Assembly: GCF_900099925.1 (NCBI RefSeq)
Contig: NZ_FNDE01000004.1
Span: 62,001-126,000 of the forward strand
Source: Aneurinibacillus thermoaerophilus
Lineage (GTDB): Bacteria > Bacillota > Bacilli > Aneurinibacillales > Aneurinibacillaceae
Reading direction: 5' to 3'
DNA: 64,000 bases
A program made the translations under genes and the position numbers. How positions within the stretch are numbered: position 1 is the first letter of the stretch; the number at the start of each line of letters is the position of its first letter. Of the stretch, positions 9,206 through 16,690 are shown piece by piece. The notes under the pieces are model-generated. The model was not told the DNA's origin and ran no database searches. It saw only the letters and a list, made by a program, of their open reading frames with translations.

Positions 9206-9256
9206 TGACAGAAACCGGTATGCGAGTAGGGAAAACCTCTCTGCAAGGTTCTGTCA
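9206..9256 (-). ncRNA. Structured leader hairpin between DUF3870 gene and glaH (candidate cis-regulatory RNA)
   Basis: UGACAGAACC (9256-9247) pairs with GGUUUCUGUCA (9216-9206) with one bulge. Inside it a nested stem GC-GAG-AGG / CCU-CUC-GC closes a five-base loop. It does not match the lysine, glycine or T-box leaders that I can recall. A regulatory role is inferred only from position, being upstream of a terminator and glaH. Confidence 0.4.
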
Positions 9257-9279
9257 TTTGCTACTGCATTTATATTTTA

Positions 9280-9308
9280 ATGGTATCGTAATCTTAAATT
9301 TTTGTCAA
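9280..9308 (-). promoter_or_regulatory. Possible sigma-A promoter for glaH-lhgO
   Basis: A perfect TTGACA (9308-9303), overlapping the stop codon of the upstream gene, is followed after 17 bases by TACCAT (9285-9280), a 4/6 match to the -10 box. A start here would place the hairpin and the terminator in the glaH 5' leader. Confidence 0.4.
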
Positions 9309-9700
9309 TCATTTTTTTTACTATTTTCGCTATTTTTATAAAGTAAATACTGGTTATGCAGATCACGAAGAGCAGCGACAAGTGCATTCTGGGCTTTACC
9401 TTGATAAAAGTCTATGATGCGCCGGCTCAGCGCTTCAATGCCATCCTGCAGGCTGCAACCGCGCAGCAATTGACCGATAAAATCCCGGCCGTGTTCGGTC
9501 GCAAGCGTACAGGACGCTTCCAGAATCACGTGGTATTTCGCATCCGCTTCAACCGTAATCGTCAACGTATCAAAAATGCTGCGTGCCGCCATTCCCTGCG
9601 GCAAACGAGCATGGCCTGCGATAAAATACGTCTTGCCTGTGAACATAACCACAACACCACTTTCCGGGAGATTTTCTTTCTCCTGATCATACCCCTGCAT
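9305..9700 (-). CDS. DUF3870 domain protein of unknown function
   Basis: The protein is about 113-131 aa depending on start. It contains the DUF3870 pattern: TYFIAGHARLPQG near the N-terminus, an ITVEADAKYHVILEASCTL strand pair, and a C-terminal RIIDFYQGKAQNALVAALRD helix. No catalytic motif is evident and there are no membrane segments. It lies 40-90 bases after gabD. Start choice is weak: ATG at 9700 lies in the loop of a small CCTGC/GCAGG palindrome, and ATG at 9646 (MFTGKTYF) is the alternative nearest the domain. Its role in the glutarate route is unknown; association with the pathway is inferred from context. Confidence 0.7.
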   Translation of the reverse strand: MQGYDQEKENLPESGVVVMFTGKTYFIAGHARLPQGMAARSIFDTLTITVEADAKYHVILEASCTLATEHGRDFIGQLLRGCSLQDGIEALSRRIIDFYQGKAQNALVAALRDLHNQYLLYKNSENSKKND

Positions 9701-9739
9701 ATTTGCAGGTGTCAATTTTTTATGATGAAATACAAAATG

Positions 9740-11185
9740 TCACATCCGATCCATGTATACCGTTTTCACTTGGGTATAAAATTCAATCGCTGCTTTCCCT
9801 TGTTCACGGGATCCAGTGCTGGAGTTTTTGCAGCCGCCAAACGGCACTTGCGGCTCCGCTCCCGCTGTTTCTGAATTCACGTGCACAATGCCCGCTTCAA
9901 TATCATCCACGAACCGTTGCGCCAAGGTAAGGTTATTCGTGCAAATCGCGGAGCTGAGGCCATATTCTGTATCGTTCGCCAGTCCAACTGCTTCTTCGTA
10001 GTTCTTTACTTTAAAAAGCGCGATAACCGGCCCAAAAATTTCCTCGCGCGCGATACGGGCGTCGCGGCTTACGTTTTCAAAAATCGTCGGCAGCACATAG
10101 AAGCCGTTCGCAAGTTCCGGATCGGCCGGCGCCTCACCGCCGCAAAGCAGCGTCGCTTCTTGTTTTCCTGCCTCAATCATCGCCATAATACCATCGCGCT
10201 GTGTTTTAGAAACAGCCGGGCCCATAAACGTGTCTTTTTCCAGAGGATTGCCCACTTTGAGCGCTTTCGTACGCTCAACAAGCAAGTCACGAAACGCATC
10301 ATAAATTCCTTCTTCCACAATCACACGGCTTGTGGCCGTACACTTTTGTCCTGTGGAACGGAACGCGCCGCTAATAGCGATATTCACCGCTTTGTTCAGA
10401 TCGGCGTCAGCCAGCACGATAAGCGGGTTTTTACCGCCCATCTCCAGCTGCACTTTTTTTCCTTTTGCAGTTGCGCGCTCTTGAATGCGCAGGCCAACCG
10501 TATTTGAGCCGGTGAAAGACACTGCTTTAATATCCGGATGTTCAACGATCTCTGACCCGACAACCGAACCGCTGCCAAACACGCAGTTAACAACACCCGC
10601 AGGAAGGCCCGCTGCTTCAAACGCTTTCATTACATGGTACACAGATTTCGGCGTAATTTCGGCAGGTTTAATGACCACGGTATTGCCATAGATAAGCGCC
10701 GGAGCCATTTTCCACACAGGAATGGCAATCGGGAAGTTCCACGGCGTAATCAGACCGATCGGCCCCACTGGCACACGGGTCGTATAAAGAAACGTTTCCG
10801 CGTTCGCCGAAGGAACCACTTCACCGACCGGCTGCCGTCCTTCCGCCGCATAGTATTCGAGAATGCTGATGGCCCGCTGTGTTTCTCCGATTCCCTCCAC
10901 CAGCGTTTTCCCTTCTTCTAGCGTTAGATCGCGGCCTACTTCTTCCAAATTTGCCTTTAAATATTCAGCCGCCTTTAGCAAGTAGGATGCACGCTGCTGA
11001 AAAGAAAGCTTTTTCCATACCGCAAACGCTTTTTTCGCTGCTTGGACCGCTTCATACACATCTTCCGCTGCGCTCATCGGAAACTCGCCTAGCACTTCTT
11101 CCCAGTTGTGCGGGTTACGATTTTCGATATATTCGCCGCTCACAGGTTTTTTCCATTCACCGTTGATATAGTTTAAATAACGCAT
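9740..11185 (-). CDS. gabD: NAD(P)-dependent aldehyde dehydrogenase, probable glutarate/succinate semialdehyde dehydrogenase
   Basis: A 481-residue aldehyde dehydrogenase with the oxyanion asparagine motif [13 protein letters not shown], the general base Glu in LEMGGKNP and the nucleophile Cys in [10 protein letters not shown]. The C-terminal [20 protein letters not shown] resembles alpha-ketoglutaric semialdehyde dehydrogenases, so specificity cannot be read from sequence. Position between the aminotransferase and glaH suggests oxidation of glutarate semialdehyde to glutarate (DavD role) or succinate semialdehyde to succinate. ATG at 11185 is preceded by AGGTGGTGG; upstream in-frame GTG codons lie inside that site. 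Confidence 0.85.
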   Translation of the reverse strand: MRYLNYINGEWKKPVSGEYIENRNPHNWEEVLGEFPMSAAEDVYEAVQAAKKAFAVWKKLSFQQRASYLLKAAEYLKANLEEVGRDLTLEEGKTLVEGIGETQRAISILEYYAAEGRQPVGEVVPSANAETFLYTTRVPVGPIGLITPWNFPIAIPVWKMAPALIYGNTVVIKPAEITPKSVYHVMKAFEAAGLPAGVVNCVFGSGSVVGSEIVEHPDIKAVSFTGSNTVGLRIQERATAKGKKVQLEMGGKNPLIVLADADLNKAVNIAISGAFRSTGQKCTATSRVIVEEGIYDAFRDLLVERTKALKVGNPLEKDTFMGPAVSKTQRDGIMAMIEAGKQEATLLCGGEAPADPELANGFYVLPTIFENVSRDARIAREEIFGPVIALFKVKNYEEAVGLANDTEYGLSSAICTNNLTLAQRFVDDIEAGIVHVNSETAGAEPQVPFGGCKNSSTGSREQGKAAIEFYTQVKTVYMDRM

Positions 11186-11275
11186 GTTATTGTCCACCAC
11201 CTATTTTAAAACACCTATTTTAAAAATTGCAAATTTTTACCTTGTGCTTCCTTTTTCGATCTTCTGCCTGCGTTA

Positions 11276-11290
11276 AATGTAAACGAAATC
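11276..11290. promoter_or_regulatory. Possible CcpA cre site upstream of gabD
   Basis: ATGTAAACGAAATCC matches the WTGNAANCGNWNNCW pattern at 14 of 15 positions. It lies 90 bp upstream of gabD in the gabP-gabD gap. Carbon catabolite control is inferred. Confidence 0.35.
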
Positions 11291-11327
11291 CTAAGTTAAC
11301 AAAATTGCATTTGTCAGTGTCTTTTGA

Positions 11328-12728
11328 TTATATCACTTTTTCGATTTGCCTTTCTTCGAAGCCCGAAGACGGTTGCTTCTTACGATAAAATACAAAATAG
11401 GAAGCAATAACAAGAACTGCGATAAGTGAAGTAAGATAGAATTGCAAACACATGTCCTCAATAAAAGCTTGTGCAACAAAAATACCTAACAAGATGATAA
11501 TAGTCGCATAGGTTAAGTAGGGAAACAACCACATTTTTACCTTAAGGGCTCCCGGATTTTCTTTTTCGATCTTTCTCCGCATACGTATATGTGAAAGAGC
11601 GATAAATATATACACAAGCATCGAAACGCCACCCGAGCTATTTGCCAAAAAAGCAAACAATTTATCAGGGGACACAAATTTGAATATTGCACAAATATAA
11701 GCAAAGCATGTGCTTGCCAGTACCGCCCAAACCGGTACCCCTCTCTTATTTACCTGTAAAAATATACGGTGCGCCTCTCCTTTTTGCGCAAGAGAATACA
11801 GCATACGTGAGCTTGTATAAAGCCCTGAATTCAAGACAGAAAGCAAAGAGATGAAAACAACGATATTCATAATTTGAGCCGCAGCTGGCAGGCCCGCCAT
11901 ATCAAATACACTCGCATATGGAGTTTTGAGCAAGTCTTTAGCATTCCACGGCAGAACAGTAACCAGCACAGCGACTGAACCAATAAAGAACACAAGAATG
12001 CGCCAAACCACACTGTTTATGGCTTTCATAACGTTCTTTTCCGGGTTTTCCGATTCCCCCGCCGCAATGGCTGCGACCTCACTTCCCACTAAGGAGAATG
12101 TAATAAAGACAACGCTGAGAAGAACCGGGAGAAATCCGTTCGGGAAAAATCCACCGTTTCCGGTAAGGTTAGAAAGACCCGGTGATTCAATGCCCGGTAC
12201 GAAACCAAAGATCATCGCTGTTCCCAGGCATAAAAACGCAATAATAGCAACTACTTTAATAAAAGCTAACCAGTATTCAAATTCTCCATATGTTTTGACT
12301 GAATAGATATTGGTAAGCGTCATCAAAACAGTCAAAGCTAGACTTCCTATCCACGCAGGTATGGAAGGGAGCCATTGATGAATCATAGCCCCTACTAACG
12401 TGGCTTCAATTGCGACAATGATCACCCAGTTAAACCAGTATAACCAGCCAATCATATATCCGGCCCATGGCCCAAGCGCTTGATGTGCATACGTAGCAAA
12501 AGAACCGCTATCAGGATTCAAAACAGCCATCTCTCCAAGCATACGCATAACAAGAACTACGATCAAGCCTCCAATTATATAGGATAGAAGAGCACCGGGG
12601 CCTGCCGAGGTAATGATGGCGCCGCTCCCTACAAATAAGCCAGCGCCGATAACTCCACCGATAGAAATCATTGTTATATGCCGTTTTTTCAGATCTTTGT
12701 GTAGTGCCTGCTGTTCCAAAAGCTCCAC
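11328..12728 (-). CDS. gabP: APC-family amino acid permease, probable GABA/5-aminovalerate permease
   Basis: This 466-residue membrane protein has about 12 hydrophobic segments and the APC-family opening ISIGGVIGAGLFVGSG, with the glycine-rich first helix that binds the substrate carboxylate. GabP-type permeases import 4-aminobutyrate and related omega-amino acids with protons. Its place between the aminotransferase and dehydrogenase genes supports GABA or 5-aminovalerate as substrate. The start is GTG at 12728 or TTG three codons later; the ribosome site is poor (GGCGGTGGAG), so the exact start is uncertain. A 106-base gap with a hairpin separates it from gabT. Confidence 0.8.
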   Translation of the reverse strand: MELLEQQALHKDLKKRHITMISIGGVIGAGLFVGSGAIITSAGPGALLSYIIGGLIVVLVMRMLGEMAVLNPDSGSFATYAHQALGPWAGYMIGWLYWFNWVIIVAIEATLVGAMIHQWLPSIPAWIGSLALTVLMTLTNIYSVKTYGEFEYWLAFIKVVAIIAFLCLGTAMIFGFVPGIESPGLSNLTGNGGFFPNGFLPVLLSVVFITFSLVGSEVAAIAAGESENPEKNVMKAINSVVWRILVFFIGSVAVLVTVLPWNAKDLLKTPYASVFDMAGLPAAAQIMNIVVFISLLSVLNSGLYTSSRMLYSLAQKGEAHRIFLQVNKRGVPVWAVLASTCFAYICAIFKFVSPDKLFAFLANSSGGVSMLVYIFIALSHIRMRRKIEKENPGALKVKMWLFPYLTYATIIILLGIFVAQAFIEDMCLQFYLTSLIAVLVIASYFVFYRKKQPSSGFEERQIEKVI

Positions 12729-12777
12729 CGCCTTTACAAATTTGTTTATTTTTGTCCTGAGAAAGTGCTAAATAGGA

Positions 12778-12824
12778 GCGGAATACCACTAAAATCGACC
12801 AACATGAAATGTAATGGTATCCGC
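12778..12824 (-). other. Hairpin in the gabT-gabP gap
   Basis: GCGGATACCA and TGGTATTCCGC form a stem of about 10 bp around a 26-base loop. There is no U-run on the minus strand, so it is more likely an mRNA processing or attenuation structure than a full terminator. Confidence 0.45.
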
Positions 12825-12834
12825 CCATATTTAC

Positions 12835-14163
12835 TTATTTAGAAGCTTTTGCAATCGCTTGTTCTAAAATGTGCAACCCTTTTTCTAAGTGTTCATCTGT
12901 AATCACAAGCGGTGGCAAGAAACGAAGCACATTGCCGAAGATACCCGCACTTAAACCGATTAAGCCGTTGTTCCAGCATTCTGTCACGATTTTGCCTGTC
13001 TCTTCTTTCGCCGGCTCTTTCGTTACGCGATCCCTTACTAATTCAAGCGCAACCATTGCACCAAGCCCACGTACATCTCCGATAAGATCGTATTTCTCCT
13101 GCCAACTGCGGAAGGCATTCATCATGCGATCGCCGATGACTTGCGCACGTTCTACCAAATTCTCTTCTTCAATAACATCAAGCACCGCAAGGCCTGCCGC
13201 ACATGCCACTGGGCTTCCAGCGAATGTGCCACCAAGCTGTCCAGCTCCAGGTGCATCCATCAATTCAGCGCGTCCTGTAATGGCACTAAGCGGCATACCT
13301 GCTGCAATGGATTTGGACATTGTAGTAATGTCCGCCGCTACCCCGTAGTTTTCCATCGCAAACAATTTCCCTGTACGGGCAAAACCGGTTTGGATTTCAT
13401 CCGCAATCATAAGAATGCCGTACTTGTCACAAATGCGGCGTACGCCCTGTACAAAAGTAGTGGAAGGAACAATGAATCCACCTTCGCCCTGTACTGGCTC
13501 CATGATAATAGCAGCGATATGATCTGCTCCCACTTCACCGAGGAAGAATTGTTCAAAATGATGTAAAACTTGCTCGTCCAGTTCCTCTGGCAACATTCCT
13601 TGCGGTGCACGATAATAATAAGGGTAAGGCAATTTATATGTTTCCGGGGCAAACGGTCCGAAGCCATGTTTATACGGATTTACTTTGCTTGTTAAAGACA
13701 TGGTCATTAAGGTACGGCCATGGTAGCCGCGTTCAAACGAAACAACAGCGCTGCGACCGGTCGCTTTCCGGGCGATTTTCACAGCGTTCTCCACCGCTTC
13801 CGCGCCGCTGTTCGCAAACATGGTTTTCTTTTTAAAATCGCCCGGCGTTTTTTCGTTCAATTTTTCTGCAAGCTCAATATAGCTTTCGTACGGCATAACA
13901 TGAAAACAGCTATGAATAGAAGCCGCCGCCTGCTCTTGAATGGCTTTTACCACTTTCGGATGACAGTGACCAATATTCTGCATACCGATACCACCAGCAA
14001 AATCAATCAATTCATTGCCATCTACATCAGTAACGATGGCTCCTTGCGCCGATTGTATATATAGCGGAGTTACATGATACGGACCTACAGGAACCGCCTC
14101 TTGACGGCGAGCATGTAATTTTGCAGATTTTGGACCTTGTGATGTTTGTGCGTTTGTCGTCAT
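12835..14163 (-). CDS. gabT: PLP-dependent omega-aminotransferase (4-aminobutyrate / 5-aminovalerate aminotransferase)
   Basis: The class-III aminotransferase fold covers the whole 442 residues: FAGGIGMQNIGHCHP, MFANSGAEAVENAVKIAR for phosphate binding, IADEIQTGFARTGKLFA with the PLP aspartate, and the Schiff-base lysine in TTMSKSIAAGMPLSA. GabT/DavT enzymes move the terminal amino group of 4-aminobutyrate or 5-aminovalerate to 2-oxoglutarate, giving the semialdehyde and glutamate. The glutarate genes downstream favour a 5-aminovalerate role, but specificity cannot be read from sequence. ATG overlaps the regulator stop as ATGA, so the two are translationally coupled. Confidence 0.9.
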   Translation of the reverse strand: MTTNAQTSQGPKSAKLHARRQEAVPVGPYHVTPLYIQSAQGAIVTDVDGNELIDFAGGIGMQNIGHCHPKVVKAIQEQAAASIHSCFHVMPYESYIELAEKLNEKTPGDFKKKTMFANSGAEAVENAVKIARKATGRSAVVSFERGYHGRTLMTMSLTSKVNPYKHGFGPFAPETYKLPYPYYYRAPQGMLPEELDEQVLHHFEQFFLGEVGADHIAAIIMEPVQGEGGFIVPSTTFVQGVRRICDKYGILMIADEIQTGFARTGKLFAMENYGVAADITTMSKSIAAGMPLSAITGRAELMDAPGAGQLGGTFAGSPVACAAGLAVLDVIEEENLVERAQVIGDRMMNAFRSWQEKYDLIGDVRGLGAMVALELVRDRVTKEPAKEETGKIVTECWNNGLIGLSAGIFGNVLRFLPPLVITDEHLEKGLHILEQAIAKASK

Positions 14164-15911
14164 CTGTTCTCTTCCTTTCCTTTTCCTAAATATTTGTTCA
14201 TCTTTCGCACAATCGTAGATTGGTTGACTTTTAGCGCCTCAGCACAACGGTACGTATTTTCGTATTTTTGGTAGGCCATAGAAATCAATTGCTTTTCCAC
14301 TTCTTCGACGGCTTGCTTCAGTGGACATAATCCTTTTATTTTTATTGCCCAGGCCGCCTGGTAATTCTTGCTGTCTTCCCAAAGACTCGCCGGCAAATGG
14401 TGTGGTAATACTTCTGTCCCTTCGCTTGTTACAATCAAGCGTTCCACCATATTTTCCAGTTCTCGCACATTGCCGGGCCAGTCATAAGCGCTCAAAATCT
14501 CGATTGTGTCTTCATGGAACTGCTTGTACAACCCGTATTTTTTTGTAAAACGAGCGATAAAGTGTTGAATAAGAGCTGGAATTTCTTCTTTACGCTGGCG
14601 AAGCGGAGGAACTGAGATCGGAATAACGTGCAAACGGTAAAACAAATCTTCACGAAAACGACCTTCTGCAATCAGCTTGTGTAAATCTTGATTGGTCGCA
14701 GCAATAATACGCGTATTTACCGTTAGCAACTGATTTCCGCCAAGCCGACGGAACGTATTATCCTGCAAGAATTGCAAAAGTTTCACCTGCACGCTTAACG
14801 GAATTTCGCCGATTTCGTCAAGAAACACGGTACCGCCGTCCGCGATTTCCAGCACACCTTTTTTCGACGTATTCGCTCCGGTAAACGCCCCTTTTTCGTA
14901 TCCAAACAATTCCGATTCAATCAATGTGTCCGGGATGGCCCCACAGTTGATATGGACAAAGTTTTTCGTACGGCGGTGACTCGCCCGATGCACACGTTGC
15001 GCAATCATCCCTTTCCCAACTCCAGATTCCCCCATAATTAAAATGGTGGAGTCAACGTGAGCCACCCGTTCGGCCAGCTGGTAAATTTGCTGCATTTCCG
15101 GCGAAAGCACCACCATGTCGTCCTGAGGTTCATCTTTGCTTTGCTTCAGCTTCTCCAATTCAAGACGGTAAGCATCCAGCAAGCTTTCCGTCGTTTCCAG
15201 ACGCTGGCGCAGCATCTCGACTTCTTCGTACTCTCGTGAGTTAAAGATAATTCGATGGAGGCTGCCGTCCGGGTTGAATACCGGGTTTCCGATTACGTGC
15301 AGCTTTTTTCCATTTACCGTCACCTGAACGCCGGACACTTTTGTCCGCTTTCTGATAATTTCCGGCGTAATGCTCGGCGTAAATACGCCTTCTGCGGCAA
15401 GTTCCGTCGTTTTTTTTCCCAGTAATTCACCAATGGGCCTTCCGTACAACTGCTCACTTTTCGGCCCAGCGCGCAAAATTCTTCCTTCTCCGTCCGTCAC
15501 CAAAATCTCATCAAACGACGTATCAAAGATATTTTCCAGCTCAAAGTACTGATCATCGCGCCGCAGGACAAGAAAATCCGCCGTATGAATACCACCTTCG
15601 TAACACCGCTTCCATTCCCCGCGCAAAGAAAAAGAAGGAGTTTTAATCTGCGTCTCCCAAAAGTCCTGTCCAACCCGGCAAAACGATTCATAGGAAGAAA
15701 AAACAAGAGGTAAGACATCAGACAGATGCTTGCGTACTACGTCCGTTTCTTTAAAGATAAACCAATTCTCCATCTTGCCCTTCCAATGAATAATAAATCC
15801 ATCTGGAGACAGGGCAAGCATGCCGTACGGCATCTGCATCCACAGCTTGTCAATATCCGGTGCAGCATACGTTTCCAAAACCCTCACCTGCTTCCTCGTC
15901 TCCCTTCTCAT
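14160..15911 (-). CDS. Sigma-54-dependent enhancer-binding regulator of the gab/glutarate operon
   Basis: This activator of about 583 aa has N-terminal PAS-like sensing regions (about 15-110 and 120-230), a short coiled linker, an AAA+ domain (about 275-510) and a C-terminal Fis/TyrR-type helix-turn-helix. Walker A GESGVGKG, the sigma-54 contact loop GAFTGA and Walker B GGTVFLDEIGE are intact. It should activate RNA polymerase carrying sigma-54 (SigL) from its own upstream promoter, and through it gabT and following genes. ATG at 15911 was chosen; GTG at 15926 and a downstream GTG after GACGAGGAAG are alternatives. Confidence 0.9.
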   Translation of the reverse strand: MRRETRKQVRVLETYAAPDIDKLWMQMPYGMLALSPDGFIIHWKGKMENWFIFKETDVVRKHLSDVLPLVFSSYESFCRVGQDFWETQIKTPSFSLRGEWKRCYEGGIHTADFLVLRRDDQYFELENIFDTSFDEILVTDGEGRILRAGPKSEQLYGRPIGELLGKKTTELAAEGVFTPSITPEIIRKRTKVSGVQVTVNGKKLHVIGNPVFNPDGSLHRIIFNSREYEEVEMLRQRLETTESLLDAYRLELEKLKQSKDEPQDDMVVLSPEMQQIYQLAERVAHVDSTILIMGESGVGKGMIAQRVHRASHRRTKNFVHINCGAIPDTLIESELFGYEKGAFTGANTSKKGVLEIADGGTVFLDEIGEIPLSVQVKLLQFLQDNTFRRLGGNQLLTVNTRIIAATNQDLHKLIAEGRFREDLFYRLHVIPISVPPLRQRKEEIPALIQHFIARFTKKYGLYKQFHEDTIEILSAYDWPGNVRELENMVERLIVTSEGTEVLPHHLPASLWEDSKNYQAAWAIKIKGLCPLKQAVEEVEKQLISMAYQKYENTYRCAEALKVNQSTIVRKMNKYLGKGKEENR

Positions 15912-15937
15912 TTTTCTTCCCTGCACATTTTCTAAAT

Positions 15938-15954
15938 AGCAAATACTATGCCAA
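15938..15954 (-). promoter_or_regulatory. Sigma-54 promoter of the regulator-gabT operon
   Basis: TTGGCAT-AGTAT-TTGCT matches the -24/-12 consensus. The invariant GG (15952-15951) and GC (15940-15939) are exactly 10 bases apart. Transcription would begin near 15927, about 16 bases before the start codon. Confidence 0.85.
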
Positions 15955-16007
15955 AATTAAAAACTTTATTTCTGAGGAATTCTTATAAAAGAAGGGAGAG
16001 AATATTA

Positions 16008-16021
16008 ATGCAATTTCGCAT
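16008..16021. promoter_or_regulatory. Proximal enhancer-type palindrome for the sigma-54 activator
   Basis: ATGC-AATTTC-GCAT, centred about 87 bp upstream of the predicted sigma-54 start. It shares the ATGC-N6-GCAT form with the two sites at 16090-16124. Binding by the adjacent regulator is inferred. Confidence 0.6.
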
Positions 16022-16089
16022 TCAAATCTATTTTAATATACTGAATAATTATAACCTATGTATTATTTATAACTTTGTATTTATTTTTA

Positions 16090-16124
16090 ATGCTAATTTG
16101 CATCAATATAATGCTATATAGCAT
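16090..16124. promoter_or_regulatory. Pair of enhancer-type palindromes, 21 bp apart
   Basis: ATGC-TAATTT-GCAT (16090-16103) and ATGC-TATATA-GCAT (16111-16124) have centres 21 bp apart, two turns of the helix, so dimers would sit on the same DNA face. They lie about 170-190 bp upstream of the sigma-54 start, a normal enhancer distance, and also just upstream of the divergent hit gene. Confidence 0.65.
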
Positions 16125-16204
16125 TTAAAAATTTTATGTACATTTCCGCTTAATCAGAGAAGGTGATAATGATAGAATAAAAAGAAAATGGAAAGGATGA
16201 TACG

Positions 16205-16639
16205 ATGGCACTGAACAATACCTGCATTTTCTGCAAAATCATCAAAGGGGAAATCCCGTCAGCCAAAGTATACGAAAATGAACATGTCGTCGCGTTTCTT
16301 GACATCAGCCAGGCAACGAAAGGCCATACGCTTGTTATTCCGAAAACCCACAAGCAAGACATTTTCGAATTAACACCGGACATCGCTTCCAATCTATTCG
16401 CATGCGTGCCGAAGATCGCAAACGCCATGAAAAAGCAGTTTAACATAGAAGGGGTGAACCTGCTCAATAACAGCGGTAAAGTAGCGGGACAAACAGTATT
16501 CCATTACCATCTGCACATCCTGCCGCGCTATGGCAAAGAAGACGGATTCCATCCAACATTACAGGAGAACAACGCCCAGTATACACCTAGCGATCTGCAA
16601 GAAATCGCTGCTCATATCGCCGCTGGCATCGAGTCATAG
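16205..16639 (+). CDS. HIT-family nucleotide hydrolase/transferase
   Basis: This 144-residue protein has the HIT fold: an N-terminal CIFCKIIKGEIP with a CxxC zinc half-site, the middle GHTLVIPKTH, and the catalytic histidine triad in FHYHLHILPR near residues 98-107. HIT proteins hydrolyse nucleoside phosphoramidates or dinucleotides. GGAAAGGATGATACG precedes the ATG. It is transcribed alone in the plus direction and ends at a bidirectional terminator shared with lysA. Confidence 0.92.
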   Translation: MALNNTCIFCKIIKGEIPSAKVYENEHVVAFLDISQATKGHTLVIPKTHKQDIFELTPDIASNLFACVPKIANAMKKQFNIEGVNLLNNSGKVAGQTVFHYHLHILPRYGKEDGFHPTLQENNAQYTPSDLQEIAAHIAAGIES

Positions 16640-16651
16640 GGCATGTATACA

Positions 16652-16686
16652 TAAAGGAGCGAACCAATCGTTCGCTCCTTTCTTTA
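16652..16686. terminator. Bidirectional terminator between hit and lysA
   Basis: AAAGGAGCGAAC pairs with GTTCGCTCCTTT across a 4-base loop, with T-rich flanks on both strands. It serves the converging hit and lysA genes. Confidence 0.85.
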
Positions 16687-16690
16687 TCGT

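Noticed and set aside
9120-9304. Lysine, glycine or T-box riboswitch before glaH
   Set aside because: I compared it with the conserved sequences I know (for example GAGGTGCG for lysine, GGGTGGTACCGCG for T-box) and found no match.
11201-11327. Sigma-54 promoter upstream of gabD (GGTAAAAATTTGC)
   Set aside because: GG and GC are 9 bases apart, not 10, and the TGGCAC part is missing.
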